The notes: generated by a model not told the origin, from the sequence alone. A stretch of DNA of 64,000 bases from JAVEDQ01 sp963783105 (GCA_963783105.1 CAWAMI010000007.1:1-64000); one strand, 5' to 3'. Positions 25,371-34,205 are shown, counted from the first letter of the stretch. Numbers and translations: made by a program.

Positions 25371-27074
25371 CTAGAAGGTGCAGCGGTTGTCCGGGTCGGC
25401 GGCCGTCACCGGCGGCGGCGCGGAGGTCGCCTCCGGGGACGCGCTGGCCTTCGCCGACGGGGTGGCCGAGGCGGAGGGCCGGGAGCCGAGGACGGCGACG
25501 GGGCGCGTCCCGGTGAACGAGCTGCCGACCACCAGCACGATGCCGTTGCGCGCGGTCGGGTCCACCTTCAGCACCGAGCCCGGGACGGCCGCGGAGACGG
25601 TCTGCGCCGAATCCTCGAATCCGGGGGCGTACCGGACCTCGGAGGCTCCGTAGGTGTCGGCGTCGGCGACCGTCGGCGTGTTCGTGCGGAAGCCCTGGCG
25701 GCTCAGCAGCTCGGTCGCCTCTCGCGCCACACCGGAGGTGCTCGTGCCGTTCTGGACCGACACCAGCACCTGGGAGGGCGGGATCGAGACCGGCGTCGGC
25801 GGCTCCTCGGCCGTCGCGTTCGAGCTCGGGGCGGGAGTGGGTTCGCCCTTCAGCCGCGCGAGCAGCTGTTCGTAGGCGGGCTGGACGACCAGCTGCACCG
25901 AGCCCACCGCTCGTGGTGCCCCCGGCTCCCGGTACTGGAGGATGCCGTCGATGGTGACCGCGTTGGGGTCGCTCTCCTTGAGGTCCCGCGTCGGCACCGT
26001 CTCGAACCGCAGTCGCTCGGCGTCGAGCCCGCGCATCCGTCCGGCCAGCTTCTCCAGGTCGTTCAGCGAGGTGTCCTGATCGAGGGTGAGCGCGTCCCGC
26101 ACCGCCGAGATCAGCGAGCTGACCCTCGCCGGGTTGAGCAGCACCCCGGTCGCCGTGGCCTGGCGGAAGACCTGACCGAGGAACTGCTGCTGCCGGCGGA
26201 TCCGCGCGGTGTCCCCGCCCTCGAGCCCGTGCCGCTGCCGGACGAACGCGAGCGCCTGGTCGCCGGTCAGGTGGTTCTCGCCGACCCGGCCCTGGAACCC
26301 GCTGAAGGGGTCGTCGAGGTTGGTGCTGCGGACGTAGTCGGTGCGGTCGTCGTTGAGCGTGCGCTCGGTCAACGACGACTTCTTGATGCAGACGTCGACC
26401 CCACCGATCGCGTCGGTGATCTTCTTGAACCCCGCCAGGTCCACGGCAACGTAGTGGTCCACGCGGATGCCGGTGAACTCCTCGACCGTGCGCACCATCA
26501 GGGACGGGCCGCCGAGCATGATCGCCGCGTTGAACTTGTCCTGGTGCGGGGCGTGGTCGATGCCCTTGTCGTCCGTCCAGGCCGGGATCGTCACCAGGGT
26601 GTCGCGAGGGATCGACAGCAGCGTCGTCGTCCCGTCGGAGTCGAGGTGGGCCAGGATCGTCGTGTCGCTGCGCTCGCCCTCCACGGCGGAGCCGCCGTAC
26701 TCGTTGCCGGTGCCCGCGCGGCTGTCGGTGCCGGCCAGCAACCAGTTCTGCTCACCCTTCGCCGACTCCGGCGGGCGGTCGTCGCCGAAGTTCAGCTGGA
26801 TGCGGGCGATGCTGCCGTTGAACCACTTGACGACGACGTAGCCGCCGGTGCTCGCGAACAGGACGAGGACGGACAGGGTCACCGTGAGGGCGGCCAGGAG
26901 TCGCCGGAGGCCGCTGACGCGGCGGGGCCGTCGGTACCGCGGGTCCAGCTCGGGAGGCAGCACCGAGCGTGAAGGAGCCGTGTACACCCGGGCTGGGCTC
27001 CTTCCGGCGGATCGACGACCGCGCTCTTCGTGCAGGTTGGAGCGGCGGTTCTGTGGTTCGTCGGCCACGCTCAC
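25371..27074 (-). CDS. LCP (LytR-CpsA-Psr) wall glycopolymer ligase
   Basis: The protein (567 residues) has a cytoplasmic tail of about 50 residues, one membrane helix at about 55-80, an LCP domain with LLAGTDSRAG, SDTTILAHLDSD and LLSIPRDTLV, and a C-terminal LytR_C domain starting near VLVSVQNGTSTSGVA. The Arg and Asp residues that bind the pyrophosphate lipid carrier are in those blocks. LCP proteins attach arabinogalactan or similar glycopolymers to peptidoglycan. It starts at GTG 27074. The location next to rhamnose and glycan genes fits a role in wall assembly. Confidence 0.94.
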   Translation of the reverse strand: MSVADEPQNRRSNLHEERGRRSAGRSPARVYTAPSRSVLPPELDPRYRRPRRVSGLRRLLAALTVTLSVLVLFASTGGYVVVKWFNGSIARIQLNFGDDRPPESAKGEQNWLLAGTDSRAGTGNEYGGSAVEGERSDTTILAHLDSDGTTTLLSIPRDTLVTIPAWTDDKGIDHAPHQDKFNAAIMLGGPSLMVRTVEEFTGIRVDHYVAVDLAGFKKITDAIGGVDVCIKKSSLTERTLNDDRTDYVRSTNLDDPFSGFQGRVGENHLTGDQALAFVRQRHGLEGGDTARIRRQQQFLGQVFRQATATGVLLNPARVSSLISAVRDALTLDQDTSLNDLEKLAGRMRGLDAERLRFETVPTRDLKESDPNAVTIDGILQYREPGAPRAVGSVQLVVQPAYEQLLARLKGEPTPAPSSNATAEEPPTPVSIPPSQVLVSVQNGTSTSGVAREATELLSRQGFRTNTPTVADADTYGASEVRYAPGFEDSAQTVSAAVPGSVLKVDPTARNGIVLVVGSSFTGTRPVAVLGSRPSASATPSAKASASPEATSAPPPVTAADPDNRCTF

Positions 27075-27174
27075 CGTACCCGGCGACGGGTGTGTTTCCC
27101 GTTGTCAACGCACCGGTGCCGGGCGCGCACCCGGCATATTCCTATCGGTCGGCCGGCATCGCCGTTGAGCGGGC

Positions 27175-28029
27175 CTATCCCGTCGATGGCGCGCTCGTGC
27201 CCGTGCTGCGACCCGCGGCGCTGCGCTCCTGGGCGACCTTGCCGGGCACCCGGATCAGGCGGAGGAACGTCACGAGCCCCACACCGCCGATCACGTTGCC
27301 GAGGACCGACCAGCCGAGCGCGCCCAGCCAGTCCAGGTAGCCGAACGGGGCGCGGCCGGAGTGCAGCGCCGCGAACATGAACATCGAGTCCAGCACCGAG
27401 TGGAACAGTTGGGCCGCGGCGAGCAACGCCCCGAACAGCACCGCGGGCACGAGTTGGACGCCGAGGCTCTCGGTCGAGTTCTGCATGCGCGTCATCAACG
27501 TGATGACGACTCCCGCCATCACCGCCAGTGCGAGCGAACTCGTCGTGATGCCGAGGTCGGCGTAGTGCGTGCCGGTCTCGATCGCCTTCGGCCGGAGGTC
27601 CGGCCGGGCCTGCACGATCAACCAGGCCATGCCCCAGCAGCCGACGAGGTTCGCCGCGAGGGTGACGGTCCAGAGCCGCGCGAGGGAACGCAGGCGGGAG
27701 CGGCCGGCGACGATCGCCGTGACCGGCACCAGGAAGTTCTCGGTGAACAGCTCCGACCGGGCGAGGAGCAGGGCGACGAACGCGATCGAGAACGCGAGCC
27801 CGGCCAGCAGGATCGAGCCGGTCTGCTCCGCCACCAGGAGGTAGGCGAGGACGCCCGTGCCGATGTCGATGCCACCGACCAGCGCCGTCGTCCCGAGGGT
27901 GAACCAGGGCCGCGCGAGTCGGGTCCGCCCCTCGTCGACGATGCGGTGGAAGGCATCCTCGATCTCGGCTTCGTAGGCCTCGGGTTCCCGCGAGTCGTCC
28001 TGCGACGGGGATGCCTGTGGGGTGGTCAT
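27175..28029 (-). CDS. Formate/nitrite transporter (FNT) family channel
   Basis: The product (284 residues) has a cytoplasmic N-terminal tail of about 45 residues and six membrane helices, with the broken-helix FTENFLVPVTAI block typical of FNT pentameric channels. These move small monovalent anions such as formate, nitrite or hydrosulfide. Substrate residues cannot be assigned with confidence. It starts at ATG 28029, 61 bases from the divergent rfbD start. It shares its strand with LCP but is 100 bases upstream of it, so a joint transcript is possible but not evident. Confidence 0.88.
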   Translation of the reverse strand: MTTPQASPSQDDSREPEAYEAEIEDAFHRIVDEGRTRLARPWFTLGTTALVGGIDIGTGVLAYLLVAEQTGSILLAGLAFSIAFVALLLARSELFTENFLVPVTAIVAGRSRLRSLARLWTVTLAANLVGCWGMAWLIVQARPDLRPKAIETGTHYADLGITTSSLALAVMAGVVITLMTRMQNSTESLGVQLVPAVLFGALLAAAQLFHSVLDSMFMFAALHSGRAPFGYLDWLGALGWSVLGNVIGGVGLVTFLRLIRVPGKVAQERSAAGRSTGTSAPSTG

Positions 28030-28076
28030 GGGCCGTCGATGCCCGCAGCGGGGCCGAGGAAGCGGTTGGCGGCACA

Positions 28077-28082
28077 TAAAGT
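28077..28082 (+). promoter_or_regulatory. -10 element for a likely leaderless rfbD transcript
   Basis: TAAAGT lies eight bases before the GTG at 28091, in a stretch that is AT-richer than its surroundings. No ribosome site lies between. Transcription would begin at or next to the start codon. Confidence 0.4.
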
Positions 28083-28090
28083 GGCCGGCT

Positions 28091-29023
28091 GTGAGCCGGC
28101 CCCGCATCGTCGTGACCGGGGCGTCCGGGCAGCTCGGCTCCGATCTGGCGCGTGTGCTCCAGGGGCGCGCCGACAGCGACGGCCTGAGCTGGCAGGGGCT
28201 GTCGCGGGCCGAGTGCGACGTCGCCGACCCGAACCGCGCCCGGGCCGTGCTGGCCGACCAGGCGCGGGCCGCGGGCGACGCCGGTCTCGTGGTGATCAAC
28301 GCCGCCGCCTACACCGATGTCGACGGGGCCGAGAGCGACGAGGTCGGGGCGCACGCCGTGAACGCCGCCGGCCCGGCCCACCTGGCCATGGCCTGCGACG
28401 AGGTGGGCGCGTCCCTGGTGCACGTGTCGACCGACTACGTCTTCAGCGGGGAGCCGCCCGGCGACGGGTCGCCGCGGCCCTACGAGGTGGACGACCCGAC
28501 GGGCCCGCGCACCGCCTACGGCCGCACGAAACTCGCAGGGGAGCAGGCCGTGCGCCTGCTGCTGCCGGAGCGGGGCTCGGTCGTGCGCAGCGGGTGGCTG
28601 TACGGCGAGACCGGCGGCAACTTCGTCAAGACGATGGTCCGACTGGCCGGCGAACGCGAGACAGTCGACGTCGTCGACGACCAGCGCGGGGCCCCGACCT
28701 GGACCCTCGACCTGGCCGAGCGGCTCGTCGCGCTGGCCCTCGCTGACGTGCCCGGCGCGACCCACCACTGCTCGGCCGGCGGCGACGTGAGCTGGTTCGA
28801 GGTCGCCCGGGCGGTGTTCCGGCTGGCCGGCCACGAGCCGGAGCGGGTGCGTCGGACCACGACGGCGGCCATGGCCCGGCCGGCGCCGCGCCCCGCCTAC
28901 TCGGTGCTGTCGAACAGGTCCTGGGTCGAGGCGGGGCTGCCGCCGATGCCGGCCTGGTCCGAGCAGCTGGAGCGTGCGGTCGCCCGGATCGGCCCGGCCC
29001 TCGGGATCGCCACGGCGGCGTGA
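28091..29023 (+). CDS. rfbD: dTDP-4-dehydrorhamnose reductase
   Basis: The enzyme (310 residues) performs the last step of dTDP-L-rhamnose synthesis, reducing dTDP-4-dehydro-L-rhamnose with NAD(P)H. The Rossmann motif GASGQLG lies near residue 9, INAAAYTDVDGAE is the family block, STDYVFSG follows, and the catalytic YxxxK is AYGRTK. In actinomycetes rhamnose links galactan to peptidoglycan. It is followed 53 bases later by a RmlB-like gene. The other rhamnose genes (rmlA, rmlC, a normal rmlB) are not in the window. Confidence 0.93.
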   Translation: MSRPRIVVTGASGQLGSDLARVLQGRADSDGLSWQGLSRAECDVADPNRARAVLADQARAAGDAGLVVINAAAYTDVDGAESDEVGAHAVNAAGPAHLAMACDEVGASLVHVSTDYVFSGEPPGDGSPRPYEVDDPTGPRTAYGRTKLAGEQAVRLLLPERGSVVRSGWLYGETGGNFVKTMVRLAGERETVDVVDDQRGAPTWTLDLAERLVALALADVPGATHHCSAGGDVSWFEVARAVFRLAGHEPERVRRTTTAAMARPAPRPAYSVLSNRSWVEAGLPPMPAWSEQLERAVARIGPALGIATAA

Positions 29024-29076
29024 GCTTGTCCGGCCGGGGGTTGCGCGAGCGGCGTGCGTCGGGCGAGAACTAGGCC

Positions 29077-30063
29077 ATGCGCGTGCTGGTGGCCGGGGGA
29101 GCGGGCTTCGTCGGGTCGCACTTCGTCCGGACGCTGATCTCCGGCGGCTACCCGTCGCTCGGGCCCGTCGAGGTCACCGTCTTCGACAAGCTGACCCCGC
29201 GGGGCAGCCTCGACAACCTGGCTCCGGTCCGCGGCGAGTGCCGGGTGGTCCAGGGCGACGTCTGCGACGCCCCGCTGCTCGACGAGGTGCTGCCGGGCCA
29301 CGACGTCGTGGTCTCGTTCGCCGCCGAGCAGGACGCTCCGACGCCCGGCGTGCCGACCGTGGCCCCCGCCGTCGTCACCAACGTGCTCGGCGTGCAGACC
29401 CTGCTCGACGCCTGCCTGCGCGCCCGCGTGTCGCGGGTGGTCCAGGTGAGCACCGGAGACGTCTATGGCCCGAGCGGTTCGGACGCGAGCCGGGAGGGCG
29501 ACGCGCCGGCGCCCCGGACGCCGCTCGCGGCCACCCGGGCGGCCGGGGACCTGCTCGCGCAGACCTACGCCCGGGCGCACGGGCTCGCCGTCACCGTTGT
29601 GCGGTCGCCGGACGACTTCGGCCCCTACCACCTGCCCTCCGAGCCGGTGCCCGGCCTGATCACCGACCTGCTCGACGGACTGGCCGTGCGCATCCCCGAG
29701 TCCCTGCCCACCGCCGCCGACACACGGCAGTGGATCCACGTGGACGACCACTGCCGGGCCATCCAGCTGGTGCTCGAGCGGGGACGCGCGGGTGAGGTCT
29801 ACAACGTCGGGTCACCCACCGACCTGACGCTGCGCGAGCTCGCCGAGAAGCTGCTGCCGCTGGTCCGCCGGACGTCGTCGCTCGCCGTCTCGGGACCGGG
29901 GCCGGGGCGGCAGCGGGAGCGCTGGGCCCTCGACGACGCCAAGATCCACACGTTGGGCTACCGGCCGCTCGTCGACTTCGAGGAAGGGCTCACCGCGACC
30001 GTCGCCTGGTACGAGGACAACGAGTCGTGGTGGCGCCCGCGCAAGGAGAAGGCCGGCCTGTGA
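29077..30063 (+). CDS. RmlB-like NAD-dependent epimerase/dehydratase with altered active site
   Basis: The protein (328 residues) aligns in outline with dTDP-glucose 4,6-dehydratase: GGAGFVG at 7-13, FAAEQD near 87, RQWIHVDDHCRAI and YNVGSPTDLT. The catalytic Tyr-x-x-x-Lys is missing: residues 150 and 154 are Leu and Arg. The Asp-Glu pair after Thr 126 is Gly-Asp, in TGDVYG. It therefore probably cannot act as a normal 4,6-dehydratase, despite standing next to rfbD. It could be a pseudoenzyme, a subunit, or an enzyme with different chemistry. The reading frame is intact, which argues against decay. Confidence 0.85.
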   Translation: MRVLVAGGAGFVGSHFVRTLISGGYPSLGPVEVTVFDKLTPRGSLDNLAPVRGECRVVQGDVCDAPLLDEVLPGHDVVVSFAAEQDAPTPGVPTVAPAVVTNVLGVQTLLDACLRARVSRVVQVSTGDVYGPSGSDASREGDAPAPRTPLAATRAAGDLLAQTYARAHGLAVTVVRSPDDFGPYHLPSEPVPGLITDLLDGLAVRIPESLPTAADTRQWIHVDDHCRAIQLVLERGRAGEVYNVGSPTDLTLRELAEKLLPLVRRTSSLAVSGPGPGRQRERWALDDAKIHTLGYRPLVDFEEGLTATVAWYEDNESWWRPRKEKAGL

Positions 30064-30102
30064 ACCGGTCGCCGGTCGCCGATGGACCGACGCAGCGAGC
30101 GC

Positions 30103-30142
30103 CGAACGGCGGCCCTGCGCCGGAGCGCCGAGCCGCCGTTCG
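30103..30142. terminator. Hairpin between convergent genes
   Basis: CGAACGGCGGC (30103-30113) pairs perfectly with GCCGCCGTTCG (30132-30142) around an 18-base loop. It lies between the RmlB-like gene and the convergent secreted-protein gene, so it could stop transcription from both sides. No T-run follows, as is common in GC-rich actinomycetes. Confidence 0.5.
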
Positions 30143-30153
30143 AGCCGGGGTGC

Positions 30154-30204
30154 TGGGGTCTGCTGGGGGTCTGGTACCGGGGGTCTGGTACTGGGGGTCT
30201 GGGT
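30154..30204. repeat. Short tandem repeat of about 14 bases
   Basis: Around three to four imperfect copies of a GGTCTGGTACCGGG-like unit follow the hairpin in the gap between convergent genes. No coding role is evident. Confidence 0.6.
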
Positions 30205-30222
30205 TCCTGTTGCGGCCTGCGA

Positions 30223-31041
30223 TCAGAAGTTGAAGGCCTTCGTGGTGCACGGACCCGGGATCAGGGTGTCGTTCGACGTCGAGCGCCGGTAGTCCACGAG
30301 GTTCTTGGTCCGGCCGGCCGAGTTCGCGATCACGCCGTAGCGCTGACCCGACTGCAGGTGGTCGATGCGGTAGTTGCCGGCCGCGTCGATGGTGCCGCTG
30401 GAGAAGCCCATGGAGCGGGTGCCGTCGGGCGACATCGACCAGGCGTTGATGGTGCCGGCACCGAAGCCGCTGATGTGGCCGACGAGGCTGCCGGTGGTGC
30501 CACCGGAGACGCCGCACACCTTCGGCGCGACGATGGCCACGTTGGTGACCGCGCCGTTGACCGGGATCGCCCGGCGGAACGTGCGGGCGTAGGTGCTCAG
30601 GTTGGTCGAGCCGACCGCCGGGCCGGTGTAGCCGCGGTAGTTGTTGAGCCACGCCGTCGACGTCGGGGCCTTCGGGTAGACCTCGATGTAGACCTTGGAG
30701 GCGTTGCTCGGCAGCTTCAGCGACCAGTTCTTCGTGGTCACGATGCCGGTGCCGGGGCACGTCTGTGAGGCGGCGGCGCCGTTCGTGGCGACGCAGTGAT
30801 TGATGCGCTGCACGACGCTGTAGCCGTTGTTCAGGTGGTCGATCTCGATCTTGTTGCCGGCGGCGTCGATGACGTCGAAGCCGAGCATGACGTCGACGAA
30901 GCGGGCGTCGGCGCCCTGGACGGTGCCCGAGATCGACTTGGCGGGCGGCGGGTCGCAGGCGGCGCCGAGGGTGCCGACGGTGACGGCGGCGGCGGCCACC
31001 GCGGCGATCCGGAAGCGGCGGGAACGGGTCGAGACGGGCAC
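30223..31041 (-). CDS. Secreted or lipid-anchored hypothetical protein
   Basis: The gene encodes 272 residues from GTG 31041, which has a GGAG ribosome site. A basic N-terminus, an Ala/Val-rich hydrophobic core and GAACDPPPA at about 28-36 indicate export. The Cys could be lipidated, although Gly at -3 is a poor lipobox. The rest is rich in beta-type segments, with two similar blocks (FDVIDAAGNKIEIDHLNNG and GTIDAAGNYRIDHLQSGQ), suggesting an Ig-like or carboxypeptidase-regulatory-like repeat. I do not recognise a family. The CDP motif after the Cys recurs in the 56660 lipoprotein. Confidence 0.7.
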   Translation of the reverse strand: MPVSTRSRRFRIAAVAAAAVTVGTLGAACDPPPAKSISGTVQGADARFVDVMLGFDVIDAAGNKIEIDHLNNGYSVVQRINHCVATNGAAASQTCPGTGIVTTKNWSLKLPSNASKVYIEVYPKAPTSTAWLNNYRGYTGPAVGSTNLSTYARTFRRAIPVNGAVTNVAIVAPKVCGVSGGTTGSLVGHISGFGAGTINAWSMSPDGTRSMGFSSGTIDAAGNYRIDHLQSGQRYGVIANSAGRTKNLVDYRRSTSNDTLIPGPCTTKAFNF

Positions 31042-31189
31042 GAGAACTCCAGGTGGTTGGCGCGCAGCGGCGGGGCACCTGCGCGGTCGTTCGTCACGAG
31101 GAGTGATCGGAGGCCCGGACGGGCGTCTTGAGGCTCGTGTGAGATCGGTGAGAACGGCTTCCCGGCCTGCTGCGGCTTTCAGCCGCCCG
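31042..31189. other. Intergenic stretch, mostly without signal
   Basis: Together with the inverted repeat up to 31443 this is the only gap over 300 bases. This part should carry the promoter of the 31041 gene, but I see no convincing -10. One small perfect hairpin is present: GCGGCT, TTC, AGCCGC at 31172-31186, just outside the large repeat. Confidence 0.5.
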
Positions 31190-31446
31190 TGAGTGCGGCA
31201 GCAAGATGAGGCAGGTGGGTACAAGTCGGGGCTCGGCGGCCTCGAACCGCGCGGCGGGCGCCCGGTATCCGGCGTTCTCGCGCGGTTCCCGCGAGGGCTG
31301 TGCGGGATCTGCGCCGCTCTGGGTGCCCTGATCTCGCACACCCTCGCCGGGCCTCGGCCGCGCGAAGTGCCGCTCTCGGACGGGTCACCATGTCGCGACC
31401 GCGACGGGGATTTGTACCCACCCACCTCACGCTGCTGCCGCACTCA
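31190..31446. repeat. 257-bp imperfect inverted repeat (MITE-like or REP-like)
   Basis: Both ends begin, reading inward, with TGAGTGCGGCAGCA. About 32 of the outer 38 bases match between arms, including GGTGGGTACAA. Weaker pairing recurs near the centre (GCGAGGGCTGTGCGGGATC against GCGAGGGTGTGCGAGATC). No transposase or real gene lies inside. The right end supplies the TGA stop codon of the glycosyltransferase gene. Open frames through it on both strands translate to similar peptides because of the symmetry and should not be taken as genes. It may be a dispersed intergenic element or a folded terminator. Confidence 0.75.
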
Positions 31447-32631
31447 GCTCCCCGCGAGTGCCTGCCGGTAGGCGGCGAGGGTGCGCTCGGCGGTGGCCCG
31501 CCAGGTGAAGCCGGCGGCGTGCTCCCGGCCCGGCGCCGGGTCGGGACGGGGCGCCGCCAGCACGGCGGTCAGCGCCGTCGCCAGCGCCGTCGGGTCCCGC
31601 GGCGGGACGAGCCGGACGGCTGGGTCGGCAGGGTCGGCAGGGTCGGCTGTGTCGTCCGGGTCGCCGGCGCCGGCCAGCGCGCCGACGACCTCCCGCGTGG
31701 CCGCGATGTCGCTCGCGACGACGGGCGTGCCGGCGGCGAGGGCCTCCAGCGGCGGCAGCCCGAAGCCCTCGTAGAGCGACGGGAAGCACAGCACGGTCGC
31801 CCGGGCGACCACGGGCCGCAGCTGCTCCTCCTCGAGGTAGCCCAGGGAGCGGACCCGCTCGTGCGGAACCCCCGCGAGGTCGAGCGCGGGGCCCCATCCC
31901 GCGGGGCCGACCAGCACGAGCGGCGGCACCTCGGGCCCATTGCGCTCCGCCTCGAGCAGCAGCCGGTAGGCGGCGAGCAGACCGGGGAGGTCCTTGCGGG
32001 GCTCGAGGGTCCCGACGAACAGCAGGTACCGCGGTGGCAACTCGGACGACGGCAGCTCGCTCGACCGGGCGTCCGGGATGCGGAACCAGGCGGGGTCGAC
32101 GCCGAGCGGGGTGGCCAGCACCCGGTCGCGGTCGTAGCCGTACTCGCCGATCACCTCCTCGGCCATCGCGGCCGAGGGGGTCAGCACCAGGCGGGCCCGC
32201 CGCAGGCTGCGGGGCACCAGGTCGCGGTAACGGGCGGAGGCGCTCGAGACCGTCTCCGGCACCCGGAGGTAGCTGAGGTCGTGCACGGTCACGACGCCGG
32301 CGGCCCGCCCGGGCGGCGGCAGGACGAAGTTCGGCGCGTGCAGCACGTCGCTGCGCCCGGCCAGCCAGGACGCCCGCGGCACCTCGGACCGGGCCCACAG
32401 CTCGTGCAGCAGCCGGGCCGGCGCCCGCGGCCCCCTGGCCACGACCCCGGCGGGAAGCACGCCGGGCAGCCGCTCCCGCCCTCGCCAGGTGTAGGCGGTG
32501 GCGCCGAGCTGCAGTTCCTCCTCCGGGGCGAGCACCGACAGCTCCGCCAGCTCGGTGAGGAGGTGGCCGGTGTAGCGGCCGACGCCGGTGCGCGTGCCGA
32601 GCAGCGGGGTGGCGTCGACGAGGACCCGCAC
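31444..32631 (-). CDS. Glycosyltransferase family 4 (GT-B)
   Basis: The enzyme (395 residues) moves a sugar from an NDP-sugar to an envelope glycan or lipid acceptor. The N-terminal VDATPLLGTRTGVGRYT is the glycine-rich acceptor loop, LFVGTLEPRKDLPGLL starts the donor half, and SLYEGFGLPPLEALAAG holds the Glu-x7-Glu motif. It starts at GTG 32631, 14 bases after the upstream glycosyltransferase. A short repeat of Asp-Pro-Ala (DPADPADPA) near residue 325 comes from tandem DNA. The stop codon is the first triplet of the large inverted repeat. Confidence 0.9.
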   Translation of the reverse strand: MRVLVDATPLLGTRTGVGRYTGHLLTELAELSVLAPEEELQLGATAYTWRGRERLPGVLPAGVVARGPRAPARLLHELWARSEVPRASWLAGRSDVLHAPNFVLPPPGRAAGVVTVHDLSYLRVPETVSSASARYRDLVPRSLRRARLVLTPSAAMAEEVIGEYGYDRDRVLATPLGVDPAWFRIPDARSSELPSSELPPRYLLFVGTLEPRKDLPGLLAAYRLLLEAERNGPEVPPLVLVGPAGWGPALDLAGVPHERVRSLGYLEEEQLRPVVARATVLCFPSLYEGFGLPPLEALAAGTPVVASDIAATREVVGALAGAGDPDDTADPADPADPAVRLVPPRDPTALATALTAVLAAPRPDPAPGREHAAGFTWRATAERTLAAYRQALAGS

Positions 32632-32645
32632 GGGACCGCCCGCCG

Positions 32646-34205
32646 TCAGCCGAGCAGCGAGCGCCGGGCGGCGATCCCGCGCCAGCGCTCGGCGAACGCC
32701 TCGTCGGAGAAGGCCTGCGCCCGCTGCTGCGACGAGGCGGCGAGCCGTGCCCGGAGCGCGTCGTCGGAGCCGACGCGCACGGTGGCGTCGAGAAGCTCGG
32801 CGGGCGTGTTCCAGCGGTAGCCGTCGACGTCGGGGCGCACGATCTCCTTCTGACCCGCCCGATCGATCACGACCGGCACGCAGCCGCCGGCCATGGCCTC
32901 GACGGTCGTCATGCCGAAGTGCTCGGCGGCCCAGGGGTGTGCGTCGCTCTCGCCGTAGCCGGTGGCCGACCAGAAGATCGACGCCGAGGAGAGCAGCTCG
33001 GCGACCGTGCTCCGTGGCGCGTTCGCGGAGATCTCGACCGGCAGCCCCTCGGCGGCCCGCCGGACCTGCTCCAGGTACGGCAGCTGCGAGTTCTCGCAGC
33101 CACCGACGACGTGCAGCGTCCATCCGTCGAGCCGGCCGCTGCGCACGAGCTCGCCGAACCAGCGGACCATCTCCAGCTGGCGCTTCGCGTGGCCGAGGCC
33201 GGGCGCGAAGAAGCGCCCGACGGTCAGCACCGTCCTCTCCCGCGACCTGCGGGGCGACAGCCGGGAGACGTCGATGGGCGGGAACAGGACGTCGGCCTCG
33301 CGCTCCCACAGCCGCCGGATCCACTCGCGCGTGTACTCGGAGTTGGCGAGCACGCTGTCGTAGGAGTCGAGGAACGCGAGGTCCTTCGGATCGCGGGCGA
33401 GCCAGGGGAAGCGCGCGCTGGCCCAGGCCCGGACGCTGGCCTTCTCGGTCCGGAGCCAGGCGCGGCTCAGCGCGACGCCCAGTTCGCGGACGTCCTGCTC
33501 ACCGGGCGAGAAGGCGTCGCTGCGGAACCGGACCTCGCTGCCGCGGGCGGAGCTGCCGAGCGCCAGCGAGTGCCGGCGGAAGCGCGGCTCGATCGGCAGC
33601 GTGTGCAGCACCCGGCCGGACGCGTCCTCGACCCGGAGCGTGGTCGTCCCCGGTGCCCCGGGCCGGCCGATGTCGGCCCGCAGCCGGCGGTTCTGCCCCG
33701 GTGGCACCGCGAGCACCCCGTCGCCGGACGTCCAGACCCAGCTGCGCCGACGCCCGCCCTCCGGCGGGTACCAGCCGGCCCCGAAGGTCAACGCCCGGTC
33801 CCCGCGCAGCAGCGGTCCGACCAGGCGGACCAGCTTCTTGCGCCACGTCGCGAGGTCGTGGTCGAAGGGCGTCGGGAACCAGCACAGGTACGCCGAGCGG
33901 GTCGCCCGCGGTGCGAGTCGGCTCATGTAGGACGCGGTCAGCCAGAAGTCGTATCCCTCGCTCACCTCGGCGAGGGCGGCGTCGCCGCGGTCGGGCAGCA
34001 GCCGGTAGGTGCAGCGGGAGAGATCGAGGCCGAGGTGCTTGCCCAGGTCGTCGAGGTCCTGCTCGGTGTGGCCGAGCAGGTCGACGTGCTCGACGCCGCA
34101 CCCGCCCAGCTCGACCGGGCGGGACAGCACCTCGGCGACCATCCCGGCGTGCCGTTCGCCGCCGCCGCGGCTGTGCCAGAAGCGGTTGTAGACAGCCGCT
34201 CTCAT
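32646..34205 (-). CDS. Glycosyltransferase family 4 with inserted beta-sandwich
   Basis: The protein (519 residues) starts RAAVYNRFWHSRGGGERHAG, an ALG11-like GT-B opening. Residues about 145-255 are an insertion with SWVWTSGDGVLAVPPGQ and VRELGVALSRAW, resembling the small carbohydrate-binding-like sandwich found in other actinobacterial glycosyltransferases. The C-terminal half has VLTVGRFFAPGLGHAKRQ and EHFGMTTVEAMAGG, where the Glu pair contacts the donor. Its ATG at 34205 is the third of three tandem ATGAGAGC copies. Donor and acceptor are unknown; the locus suggests a surface polysaccharide. Confidence 0.88.
   Translation of the reverse strand: MRAAVYNRFWHSRGGGERHAGMVAEVLSRPVELGGCGVEHVDLLGHTEQDLDDLGKHLGLDLSRCTYRLLPDRGDAALAEVSEGYDFWLTASYMSRLAPRATRSAYLCWFPTPFDHDLATWRKKLVRLVGPLLRGDRALTFGAGWYPPEGGRRRSWVWTSGDGVLAVPPGQNRRLRADIGRPGAPGTTTLRVEDASGRVLHTLPIEPRFRRHSLALGSSARGSEVRFRSDAFSPGEQDVRELGVALSRAWLRTEKASVRAWASARFPWLARDPKDLAFLDSYDSVLANSEYTREWIRRLWEREADVLFPPIDVSRLSPRRSRERTVLTVGRFFAPGLGHAKRQLEMVRWFGELVRSGRLDGWTLHVVGGCENSQLPYLEQVRRAAEGLPVEISANAPRSTVAELLSSASIFWSATGYGESDAHPWAAEHFGMTTVEAMAGGCVPVVIDRAGQKEIVRPDVDGYRWNTPAELLDATVRVGSDDALRARLAASSQQRAQAFSDEAFAERWRGIAARRSLLG

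Noticed and set aside
31190..31446. Considered as an insertion sequence
   Set aside because: There is no transposase frame and no clear target-site duplication, so only a non-autonomous or structural repeat is claimed.
31179..31471. Short open frames on both strands inside the large inverted repeat
   Set aside because: Their peptides resemble each other only because the DNA is symmetric; no ribosome site or domain supports them.
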